Part shown: in pieces, positions 45,157-53,056 of the stretch | Position numbering within the stretch: position 1 is the stretch's first letter | Layout of the letters: each line of letters begins with the position of its first letter | DNA from: Parabacteroides sp. | GTDB taxonomy: Bacteria > Bacteroidota > Bacteroidia > Bacteroidales > Tannerellaceae | Assembly: GCA_019417325.1 (NCBI GenBank) | Contig: DXVO01000017.1 | Location: 1 to 64,000 of the forward strand | Length of the DNA stretch: 64,000 nucleotides | Reading direction: 5' to 3' | Position numbers and translations under genes: made by a program | Notes under the pieces: generated by a model | The model's database searches: none | What the model was told of the DNA's origin: nothing | What the model saw: only the letters and a program-made list of their open reading frames with translations

Positions 45157-46280
45157 TATTCGAATTTAATATGCAGCACCACCAGTTCGGATACCGTTCC
45201 CACCCTGTACGGCGGTCCGGCAATCCCGATTCCTGAGGAAACATAGAATTGGCTCGGTCCTTTCCGATAGTATCCGTAGGCACATTCATAGATATGTGCC
45301 ATTATCAGCGAATAGGGCCATATCTGACCATTGTGTGTATGTCCGCATAAAGCAAGGTCCACCCCGTTCATATTCATTTCAGCAAACGACCAGGGCTGAT
45401 GGTCCAATACGATAATAGGTTTTGTCGTATCTATTCCTGCCATCAGGGCATGAAGGGCTTTCCGTTTATTGTTTACCATATCGTCGCGCCCTATCAGGTA
45501 GAATGTGGAATCCGGCATAACAATCGAGTCGACCAGATGGGTGGCCCCTGTCTTTTTAAACCAACGGAATTTCGCATGGAAATTGGCACGGTATTCGTGA
45601 TTACCGTTGACGATATATACGCCCAACGGCGCTTTCAATTCCTGAAGGTCTTTTTCTATATGGGCATTCTCGGCAAAACGAACTTCATAGTCGATGATAT
45701 CTCCAACCAGAACAACCATGTCGGGATGTTGCTCGTTGCTTAACTTCACATATCTCTGTACCAATTCCTTCCCGATAACCTCCCCGATATGCAGGTCGCT
45801 CATCATTACCACAGTCAGACTGTCGCGCGTACTGCTCCCTTTCGGCAGCGTGATATTTACATGTGTTACGGTTGGATAGGCAACCATGCGATAAGCATGG
45901 AACATCAGCCCGGTAACACCGAATGCGATTACAAAAAATAATGTGAGTTTGACCCCCTTCCAATGCGTGGTTACCCATTTTGGAAACCAGGGGAAGAAAC
46001 GGTTACTCAGCCGAATCAATTCCAGAAGCAGTAAAGAAAGTGTGATGTAAATGGAAGCGATATACCAGGTATTGCAGATATACTGGATAGGTATCATGAT
46101 TTCATCCGGCAGATCTTTTCTGAAAACAAACCCAAAGAAATAAAGTCCCAGTTCGAGGATGAAAAGCAGGATATAAGGAATACGCCAGCTTTTCTTTTCC
46201 GGGATAGCCTGGTATCCCCGCCAGAAAATATAGGGGTTCAGTAAAAGTTGCGCTACAATAGACTGGATAAATACTTTCAT
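45156..46280 (-). CDS. Membrane-anchored metallophosphoesterase (YkuE/YaeI-like)
   Basis: Protein of 374 residues with about four N-terminal membrane helices (about 1-135) and a calcineurin-like phosphoesterase domain (about 150-374). All metal-binding motifs are present: SDLHIG, GDIID, GNHEYR, DHQPW and GHTHNGQIWP. Members hydrolyse phosphodiesters at the membrane; the Bacteroidetes substrates are not known to me. It follows its paralogue after 7 bp, so the two are one operon. Its position between glycan loci gives no functional clue. Confidence 0.9.
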   Translation of the reverse strand: MKVFIQSIVAQLLLNPYIFWRGYQAIPEKKSWRIPYILLFILELGLYFFGFVFRKDLPDEIMIPIQYICNTWYIASIYITLSLLLLELIRLSNRFFPWFPKWVTTHWKGVKLTLFFVIAFGVTGLMFHAYRMVAYPTVTHVNITLPKGSSTRDSLTVVMMSDLHIGEVIGKELVQRYVKLSNEQHPDMVVLVGDIIDYEVRFAENAHIEKDLQELKAPLGVYIVNGNHEYRANFHAKFRWFKKTGATHLVDSIVMPDSTFYLIGRDDMVNNKRKALHALMAGIDTTKPIIVLDHQPWSFAEMNMNGVDLALCGHTHNGQIWPYSLIMAHIYECAYGYYRKGPSQFYVSSGIGIAGPPYRVGTVSELVVLHIKFE

Positions 46281-46287
46281 GCTGTTT

Positions 46288-47379
46288 TTATTTATACATG
46301 ATATTGAACACTACAAGTTCGCTATTGGTTCCGATTCTGAACGGAGGTCCCCAGAGTGATAAGCCGGAAGATACATAGATATGGCTGTCTCCCCATAATT
46401 TATACCCGTAGCTTTGTTGGAACATGCGGTCGGTAATCAGGCTAAGCGGCCATATTTGTCCCCGGTGCGTATGCCCGCTGAATTGCAGGTCTACTTTTTC
46501 CGCTTCCGTTTCGTGCAAGTCGTAAGGTTGATGGTCCAGAAGGATGACCGGTTTATCAGGGTCTGTTTCCGCCATCAGCTCGTGCAGGGGCTTACGTGCT
46601 CTGTTGCTTTTATCATCGCGTCCTACCAACTGGATACCGTTGGGCAGAGTCACTATCGAATCCTGCAAAAGCCGGATAGGCGTCTCTTTAATGAAACGTG
46701 CGCTTTTCCGGATATCGCTGATATATTCGTGGTTCCCCGGAACCATATAGATGCCGAGTGGCGCTTTCAATTGTGCCAATTCTTCCTGCATCTGTTCGGC
46801 ATAAAGCGGGACAACGCTATTGTCTATCAGGTCGCCGCCAATCAGAATCAGATCCGGTTTCTCTGCATTTATTTTAGCAACATAGGCTTGCAGGTCTTTT
46901 TTGTCTGTACCGTATCCTAAATGGATATCGCTAACGGCAACGACTTTCACCAGCTGTTGATTATCTGTAGACTGCTTGTTGAAAACTATGTTGATAACTT
47001 CTGTTTTCGGATGTTGATAATTGTAATACCCATACCCTAAAACACTGAGCGTAAAAAACAAAGACAGATAAAACCCGTATTTAAACGGGCAGTTGAAAAT
47101 CTTGAATATATCGAACACAACCAGACAAAGAGTCATGTATAATGTGAAGACAAGCCATCCCGTTCCAACCTCATGCATTGTATGAGCCAGGAAGCCGGGC
47201 ATCTTTACGTTTCGCATGAGCATACTGCTGAAAAAGGATAATGCGCCACTCCAAAAGATAATACTCAATAAAATCTTTACACCGAAGGGCTGTGAACTGA
47301 GTGCCTGGGCACCACGAATAAACACATAAATATTCCCGCCTAAATAAAGGCTGATAAGAATTATAAAGATAGTGGGCAT
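46288..47379 (-). CDS. Membrane-anchored metallophosphoesterase, tandem paralogue
   Basis: Protein of about 363 residues with the same plan: N-terminal membrane helices (about 1-130) and a phosphoesterase domain with SDIHLG, GDLID, GNHEY, DHQPY and GHTHRGQIWP. The frame extends to a TTG at 47388, but ATG 47379 is preferred. It is similar to the downstream copy over its whole length, including the SGLSLWGPPFRIGT end, so they arose by tandem duplication and have since diverged strongly in the membrane part. Confidence 0.9.
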   Translation of the reverse strand: MPTIFIILISLYLGGNIYVFIRGAQALSSQPFGVKILLSIIFWSGALSFFSSMLMRNVKMPGFLAHTMHEVGTGWLVFTLYMTLCLVVFDIFKIFNCPFKYGFYLSLFFTLSVLGYGYYNYQHPKTEVINIVFNKQSTDNQQLVKVVAVSDIHLGYGTDKKDLQAYVAKINAEKPDLILIGGDLIDNSVVPLYAEQMQEELAQLKAPLGIYMVPGNHEYISDIRKSARFIKETPIRLLQDSIVTLPNGIQLVGRDDKSNRARKPLHELMAETDPDKPVILLDHQPYDLHETEAEKVDLQFSGHTHRGQIWPLSLITDRMFQQSYGYKLWGDSHIYVSSGLSLWGPPFRIGTNSELVVFNIMYK

Positions 47380-47416
47380 ACTGTTCAATTTTGCCGCAAA
47401 AGTAATGAAACTTTAC

Positions 47417-48052
47417 TTACTTTTTAGGATAACCTACCGGATTGTTCATAATTGGCAGTTGGCTGTCCGACAAATGAAGGATAGACTTCAATGCCGCCTG
47501 GTCCATTGTGGCACGCGGAACCGTTGATAATCCGATAGCTGCGCAAAACAGGTTGATGTTTTGGCAAACAATACCTACATCTACAGCCCCCATCAGTTTG
47601 GTTTGGTCGCTGATATTCCCGAAGCGTGATAAATCGGTAACCAAAACGAGGCTGACCGGTGCAGTCTTAACAAAATCCTGTCCACCTGCAACCGCTCCGC
47701 GATAGTCACCTTTAGCAACTGGTTTCAATGCATTTGTCTTGGGGATATATAAATAGGCGCCGTCTTTTGTGAATACATAAATATCCACATCCTGTTTATT
47801 AAGTGCGGATGGAGCCGTACGTTTACCATCAGAGCGGTTAATGCCGTTGGCTGCCCACAGCAAGTCGGACAAATCCTGTAAACTTAAATCTTTATCGGAA
47901 TAAACCCGGTCGGAATGACGGTCGGAAAGTGCTTTCATTACACTCGAGCCACGGGTTTTGTCCGGGGTGTTCAACTTTATTTCTTTTAATTCCTGTGCTT
48001 GCAGGTTGGTAACAAACAAAACAGATACCAGAAGGAATACTAACTTTTTCAT
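47417..48052 (-). CDS. SagB-like nitroreductase-family protein, exported
   Basis: Protein of 211 residues with a signal peptide (1 to about 19, ending NLQAQ) and a single nitroreductase/FMN-oxidoreductase fold: RHSDRVYSDKDLSLQDLSDLLWAANG, then APSALNKQDVDIYVF, and the C-terminal VGYPKK. Start ATG 48052 fits the signal peptide and a strong promoter 30 bp upstream. Cytoplasmic nitroreductases bind FMN; an exported one is odd, but such proteins are common in Bacteroidetes. Substrate unknown. Confidence 0.87.
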   Translation of the reverse strand: MKKLVFLLVSVLFVTNLQAQELKEIKLNTPDKTRGSSVMKALSDRHSDRVYSDKDLSLQDLSDLLWAANGINRSDGKRTAPSALNKQDVDIYVFTKDGAYLYIPKTNALKPVAKGDYRGAVAGGQDFVKTAPVSLVLVTDLSRFGNISDQTKLMGAVDVGIVCQNINLFCAAIGLSTVPRATMDQAALKSILHLSDSQLPIMNNPVGYPKK

Positions 48053-48080
48053 AATGTTTGCCGTGTTTGATGTTTTTGTA

Positions 48081-48110
48081 CAAAAATAGAAGAAAGCCTG
48101 CATAATCAAA
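48081..48110 (-). promoter_or_regulatory. Promoter of the nitroreductase-like gene
   Basis: On the minus strand TTTG (48110-48107), an 18-bp spacer and TATTTTTG (48088-48081) give the best match in the window to the Bacteroidetes TTTG/TAnnTTTG promoter. Transcription would start near 48075, about 23 bp before the ATG at 48052. Confidence 0.6.
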
Positions 48111-48173
48111 CAGCAAAATACATCTTTTACAATTCTTTAAAGCAGAAAAGTACGAATCATTCGTAGATAAAGT

Positions 48174-48181
48174 TACATTTG
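48174..48181 (+). promoter_or_regulatory. -7 box of the solitary TonB-dependent receptor gene
   Basis: TACATTTG fits TAnnTTTG and lies 46 bp before the ATG at 48228. No TTTG is found at -33. It is divergent from the promoter at 48081-48110. Confidence 0.45.
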
Positions 48182-48227
48182 CAACATTTTAATTTGTTTT
48201 ATCGATAATATCTAAATTCTCAAATTT

Positions 48228-50774
48228 ATGAAAGAAAAACTACTCTACCTGGTGCTATTATTGTGCGTTTCAGTCTCATTGTTTGCACAAAGTAAGAGCG
48301 TAGCACCGGTTACTTTCACCATCAAAGGCCAAGTAGTAGACTCTTTGTCAAATGAATCAGTTCCCTATGCAACCCTTCGTATTGCATTGGCTTCTGCTCC
48401 TCAAAAGCCTGTAAAATTATTGGCTTGCGATGACAACGGTAAGTTTACATCCACCATCAACAACCCCGGAAAATATATCATGTCGATAGAATCTCTGGGA
48501 AAAACTCCGGCACAAAGAGCTTTTACTTTGTCGGAAAAGAAGACCACTGTCGATTTGGGTAAATTGCTTATGCAGGATGATACTCAAAATATCAGTGAAG
48601 TTACCGTTACGGCGCAAAAGCCTCTGGTAAAGGTCGAAGTTGACAAGTTGACCTACAGTTTGGAAGATGACCCGGAAGCCCAGACCAGCAATGCTTTGGA
48701 AATGTTCCGTAAGGTTCCGATGGTTACTGTAGACGGTGAAGATAAAATTCAGTTAAAAGGTTCTTCCAATTATAAAATTTATATGAACGGGAAACCTTCC
48801 AATTTGTTAAGTGGAGAAAATGCTTCCGATGTATTGAAGAGTATGCCGGCAAGTTCCATTAAGAATATCGAAGTAATCACCGACCCGGGTTCCAAATATG
48901 ATGCGGAAGGTGTAGGTGGCATTATCAATATCATCACTACCAAAAATGCCATTCAGGGATTTACGGGAACAGTCCGTGCAAATGCAAGTACACTGGGACG
49001 TTTTGGTGCCGGTGGCTATGTTTCCGTGAAAGCCGGCAAGTTCGGTATTACGGCAAACTACGGATACAACTACAACAACTCTCCCTGGAATGATTCTTAT
49101 TCTTCCCGTGAAACATATAATCCTGCAACTCAGGAACACACCTTGTTGAATGAAGAAGGACGTAGCAAGAGCAAAGGCCCGTTCCAATACGGTTATCTGG
49201 AAGGTAGCTATGAGATAGACTCTTTGAACTTAATCAGTGTCGGCGCCAACCTGTTCCGCGGAAATATGACTAACCTGTCCGAACTGTCTGCGACAATGGG
49301 GAATGTGCCGGGAACAAAGGCTGCTGTGGACGACCTTTACCGGTATAGAAGAAACAGTGAATCCAAAGGGACATTCGGTTCTACGGACGTCAATGTGGAC
49401 TACCAACATTCTACCCAGAAAAAAGATGAGCTACTGACGGTGTCTTACCGTTACAGCCATTCACCGAATGATAACGAAAACCATACGGAACTGTTCGATG
49501 TCTACCAGTACCCGCTTGCCAACGATTATCCGCAATGGAATATAAATGATGCTTCAACAACCGAACATACCGGTCAGGTGGACTATACGACTCCTACATG
49601 GAAAGACCAGACTTTAGAAGCCGGCGTGAAGTACATCAACCGCCAGAGCAAGAGTAATACGTTGGAACAGGTAGACCGAAACGGAGAATGGGTGGATGTT
49701 TCGTCAGAAAATAGTGATTTCCGCCATTTGCAACATATTTATTCAGCTTATCTGGGTTATCTGGTTAAGTTCAATAAGTTCGGGGCAAAAGCCGGTGTAC
49801 GTGCGGAAGGTACAAGCCTGGATGCCAAATTTGCAAGAGCACCGGAAATGGATTTCTGTACAAATTACTTTGATGTGGTTCCTAATGCAACGCTTACTTA
49901 TCAGATAAGCATGGCTTCCCAGTTGCGTTTGGGTTATAATATGCGTATCCAGCGTCCGGGTATCTGGTTCCTGAACCCGTATATCAACGATACCAACCCA
50001 CAGGATATTTCCCAGGGTAATCCGAACCTGGATTCTGAAAAGAGTAACAATGTAAACCTGAACTATAGTATGTTCTCACAAAAGTTCAGTATCAATGCAA
50101 GTTTAAGCTATACATTTGTAAACAACTCCATCGAACGTTATTCTGAAATTGCGGACTTCCCGCTCGATGATCCCCGTGCCCAATACAATGGTGCTCTTTG
50201 GTCTACTTATGGCAATATCGGTAAAAAGCAGCAGGTGGGTCTCTTCCTGTATGGAAACTGGAATCCTACAACTTGGTTCCGTATTTATATGAACGGTGGT
50301 CTGGACTATACCGACCTGAAGAGTTCGGCTATGAATATGAAGAACGACGGATTCAGCGGACGTGTGTTTATGGGTACGCAGTTTACTTTGCCGTTGGATT
50401 TCCGTATCAACGTAAATGGTGGTTATTTCAGCCCGTGGATTATGTTGCAGGGAAAACAATCTCCGTTCTACTTTGCCGGATTAAATATCAGCAAGGATTT
50501 CCTGAAAAAGAAACTGTCCGTTTCCGTGGGTTGCCAGAACCCGTTCTGGAAGACGATGAAGTGGGAAAGCACTACAGAAGGCAATACGAACGGATATGCA
50601 TTTAAGAACGTAAGCACGAACTACCGCAGTGCCCGTGAATTCCGTTTCAGTATTTCATACCGCTTCGGAAGCATGAAAGGCAGCATCAAGAAAGTTCGCC
50701 GTGGCATCACCAACGATGATATGAAAGGAGGCGAAAGCGGCGGCAATAGTGGTGGCGGCGAACAGGCTATGTAA
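48228..50774 (+). CDS. Solitary TonB-dependent outer-membrane receptor (OMP_b-brl_3 type)
   Basis: Outer-membrane protein of 848 residues: signal peptide (1 to about 20, ending LFAQ), carboxypeptidase-like regulatory domain (about 30-120), plug (about 130-240, EVTVTAQKPLVKVEVDKLTYS and GVGGIINIITTK), and a beta-barrel. The C-terminus carries a basic segment and a Gly/Ser-rich tail (GGESGGNSGGGEQAM) after the expected barrel end, which is unusual because the terminal aromatic signal is not last. It lacks an SusD partner, so it is more likely a metal, cofactor or peptide receptor, or a non-transport barrel, than a glycan importer. Confidence 0.88.
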   Translation: MKEKLLYLVLLLCVSVSLFAQSKSVAPVTFTIKGQVVDSLSNESVPYATLRIALASAPQKPVKLLACDDNGKFTSTINNPGKYIMSIESLGKTPAQRAFTLSEKKTTVDLGKLLMQDDTQNISEVTVTAQKPLVKVEVDKLTYSLEDDPEAQTSNALEMFRKVPMVTVDGEDKIQLKGSSNYKIYMNGKPSNLLSGENASDVLKSMPASSIKNIEVITDPGSKYDAEGVGGIINIITTKNAIQGFTGTVRANASTLGRFGAGGYVSVKAGKFGITANYGYNYNNSPWNDSYSSRETYNPATQEHTLLNEEGRSKSKGPFQYGYLEGSYEIDSLNLISVGANLFRGNMTNLSELSATMGNVPGTKAAVDDLYRYRRNSESKGTFGSTDVNVDYQHSTQKKDELLTVSYRYSHSPNDNENHTELFDVYQYPLANDYPQWNINDASTTEHTGQVDYTTPTWKDQTLEAGVKYINRQSKSNTLEQVDRNGEWVDVSSENSDFRHLQHIYSAYLGYLVKFNKFGAKAGVRAEGTSLDAKFARAPEMDFCTNYFDVVPNATLTYQISMASQLRLGYNMRIQRPGIWFLNPYINDTNPQDISQGNPNLDSEKSNNVNLNYSMFSQKFSINASLSYTFVNNSIERYSEIADFPLDDPRAQYNGALWSTYGNIGKKQQVGLFLYGNWNPTTWFRIYMNGGLDYTDLKSSAMNMKNDGFSGRVFMGTQFTLPLDFRINVNGGYFSPWIMLQGKQSPFYFAGLNISKDFLKKKLSVSVGCQNPFWKTMKWESTTEGNTNGYAFKNVSTNYRSAREFRFSISYRFGSMKGSIKKVRRGITNDDMKGGESGGNSGGGEQAM

Positions 50775-50806
50775 TAGCTGTTCGTTAACTCCCGATATAA
50801 TTTAGA

Positions 50807-50868
50807 GAACTGGGGTTACGGATAACGCAGGTTGAAATTTGCGTATCTGTAACCCCGGTTCTTTTTTT
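50807..50868 (+). terminator. Intrinsic terminator (TTATCCG/GGATAAC type)
   Basis: GAACTGGGGTTAC (50807-50819) pairs with GTAACCCCGGTTC (50849-50861) with one G-U pair, continued by GGATAACGCA/GCGTATCT, and followed by seven T residues. It ends the receptor transcript and lies upstream of the chosen GH2 start. Confidence 0.85.
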
Positions 50869-50907
50869 ATTGCTATTTTTGACCTGAAATTTATAACGCA
50901 TCAATAT

Positions 50908-52953
50908 ATGAAAAACACAATCCTCTGGTTGATTGGCTTATTGATAAGTACATCAGCCTTTGCTTCCCGTAAAGAGATTTTGATTAATGAGAACTGGAAA
51001 TTCCGTTTCTGGCATCAGGTGCAGTTTAACAGTGAGCGCCGGATGGACTTGCCACATACCTGGAATGCACAGGATGCCCTTTCCGGTAAACAAGACTATT
51101 TTCGTGGGGTCGGCAATTATACCAAAGAACTTTTCATTAATCCCGAATGGCAGGGGAAACGCCTTTTTCTTCGTTTTGAAGGTGTGAATACAGTTGCAAA
51201 TGTCTTTATCAACGAAGTACACATCGGCGAACATCGCGGAGGATACGGGGCTTTTGTCTTTGAGATCACCGATAAGGTGAAATATGGCGAAACCAATAAG
51301 CTATTGGTAAAAGTAAATAATGCCCTTCAATTGGATATTATGCCTTTGGTGGGTGATTTCAATTTCTATGGAGGAATTTACCGGGATGTCAAATTGATCG
51401 TTACGGAACCCGTTAATATTTCATTGACGGACTATGCCTCTCCCGGTGTATATCTGATCCAGCAAAAGGTGACAAAGGAACAAGCGGATGTAAAAGCGAA
51501 AGTCTTAGTATCCAACGGAAGTGAAATTACGCAATCCACCCGTGTCCGTGTCCGGATTTGGGAAGGACAGCAACTCGTAGGGGAACAAGATTTACCCATT
51601 ACGATAGACGCTAAAGATTATGCAACTGCCGGTCTGGAATTTCACATAAAGAATCCTCATCTTTGGAACGGCAGAAAAGACCCGTTTATGTACCGGGCGG
51701 AAGTAACTTTGCTTTCCGATGGTAAAGAAACAGACCGTGTGGAACAACCGTTAGGACTGAGATTCTATCATGTGGATGCGGAGAATGGCTTCTTTTTAAA
51801 TGGGGAACATCTGAAATTAAAAGGCGTATGCCGCCATCAGGAACGTGCCGAAGTCGGCAATGCGCTACGGAAAGAGCATCATGAAGAAGATGCGGCGATT
51901 ATGGTAGAGATGGGAGCGAATGCCGTACGGCTGGCCCATTATCCACAAGCTACCTATTTCTATGACTTGATGGATAAATACGGACTCGTCACCTGGGCGG
52001 AGATTCCATTTATCGGCCCGGGTGGGTATCAGGACAGAGGATATATCAACCAGCCCTCTTTCCGCGCAAATGGAAAAGAGCAACTCAAAGAACTTATCCG
52101 ACAGCATTACAACCATCCGTCTATCTGCTTCTGGGGATTATTCAATGAACTGAAAACCATCGGAGACAGTCCTGTGGAATATATCAGGGAACTAAATGAA
52201 CTCGCTCATAAGGAAGACCCTACACGACCGACTACCTCTGCCAGTTTCCTGCCGTATGATAACGAAATAAACGGAATTACCGACGTGATAGCCTGGAACC
52301 AATATTTTGGTTGGTACGGAGGTTCGCCTTCCGATATGGGTACATGGCTGGATGCCGCCCATAAAAGCCATCCGGAATATAAAATCGGTATCAGTGAATA
52401 TGGGGCAGGCGCCAGCATTTACCATCAACAGGATTCGATGAAACGGGGAGAAGCATCCGGCTGGTGGCACCCTGAGAATTATCAGACTTATTACCATATG
52501 GGAAACTGGAAAGCCTTGTCGGAACGACCGTTTGTCTGGGGCTCTTTTATCTGGAACCTGTTTGATTTCGGTGCGGCCCACCGTATGGAAGGCGACCGTC
52601 CCGGCATTAACGACAAGGGGCTGGTTACCCACGACCGGAAGGTGAAAAAGGATGCCTTCTATTTCTATAAAGCCAACTGGAATCAAGAAGATAAGTTTGT
52701 GTATATCTCCAACCGGAGAAACAGGGACCGCGTAAATCCGGTTACGGACATCATGGTCTTTTCTAATCTGCCGGAAGTGGAATTGTTTGTCAATGGTAAA
52801 AGCCTGGGCAAACAAAGACCGGACGAACTGGCTACCTTCATCTGGAAAGGCGTCCGCTTGCAAAAAGGAGTAAATAAGATAGAAGCCTGTTCCGTACAAA
52901 AGAAAGAAAAAATTCAGGATAAAGTAGAGTTCTTTCTGAATGCGGCAGAATAA
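50908..52953 (+). CDS. GH2 family glycosidase
   Basis: Secreted GH2 enzyme of 681 residues, with signal peptide (1 to about 19, ending AFAS), jelly roll (about 25-175, with YFRGVGNYTKELF), immunoglobulin-like domain and barrel from about 295 (GVCRHQERAEVGNAL, VRLAHYPQATYFYDLMDKYGL). Acid/base is Glu414 (FNELKT) and nucleophile Glu497 (ISEYGAG). The frame is open to 50839 but that start lies inside the terminator, so ATG 50908 is used. It lacks the long C-terminal domains of the GH2 at 29205. Beta-galactosidase is the default guess; beta-mannosidase or glucuronidase is not excluded. Confidence 0.9.
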   Translation: MKNTILWLIGLLISTSAFASRKEILINENWKFRFWHQVQFNSERRMDLPHTWNAQDALSGKQDYFRGVGNYTKELFINPEWQGKRLFLRFEGVNTVANVFINEVHIGEHRGGYGAFVFEITDKVKYGETNKLLVKVNNALQLDIMPLVGDFNFYGGIYRDVKLIVTEPVNISLTDYASPGVYLIQQKVTKEQADVKAKVLVSNGSEITQSTRVRVRIWEGQQLVGEQDLPITIDAKDYATAGLEFHIKNPHLWNGRKDPFMYRAEVTLLSDGKETDRVEQPLGLRFYHVDAENGFFLNGEHLKLKGVCRHQERAEVGNALRKEHHEEDAAIMVEMGANAVRLAHYPQATYFYDLMDKYGLVTWAEIPFIGPGGYQDRGYINQPSFRANGKEQLKELIRQHYNHPSICFWGLFNELKTIGDSPVEYIRELNELAHKEDPTRPTTSASFLPYDNEINGITDVIAWNQYFGWYGGSPSDMGTWLDAAHKSHPEYKIGISEYGAGASIYHQQDSMKRGEASGWWHPENYQTYYHMGNWKALSERPFVWGSFIWNLFDFGAAHRMEGDRPGINDKGLVTHDRKVKKDAFYFYKANWNQEDKFVYISNRRNRDRVNPVTDIMVFSNLPEVELFVNGKSLGKQRPDELATFIWKGVRLQKGVNKIEACSVQKKEKIQDKVEFFLNAAE

Positions 52954-52954
52954 C

Positions 52955-53021
52955 CATAGTTATGTTTTTCCCAAATCATAGTTATGATTTTCCAAAACCA
53001 TAGTTATGAAATGGGAAAAAC
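52955..53021. repeat. Three-unit 22-bp-phased CATAGTTATG array
   Basis: Three exact copies of CATAGTTATG start at 52955, 52977 and 52999, separated by 12-bp spacers with TTTTTCCC, TTTTCC and GGGAAAAA. GTTTTTCCCA (52964-52973) pairs with TGGGAAAAAC (53012-53021), so the array folds into a hairpin. It begins two bases after the GH2 stop and faces the convergent GH92 gene. It matches the array at 10380 in core, period and unit number. Confidence 0.75.
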
Positions 53022-53056
53022 GTATTTTTAAAGTCAATTCGCTAACTGAATTGATT

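Noticed and set aside
50839..50907. Upstream start of the second GH2 gene at 50839
   Set aside because: It lies inside a strong intrinsic terminator hairpin; the signal peptide begins at 50908.
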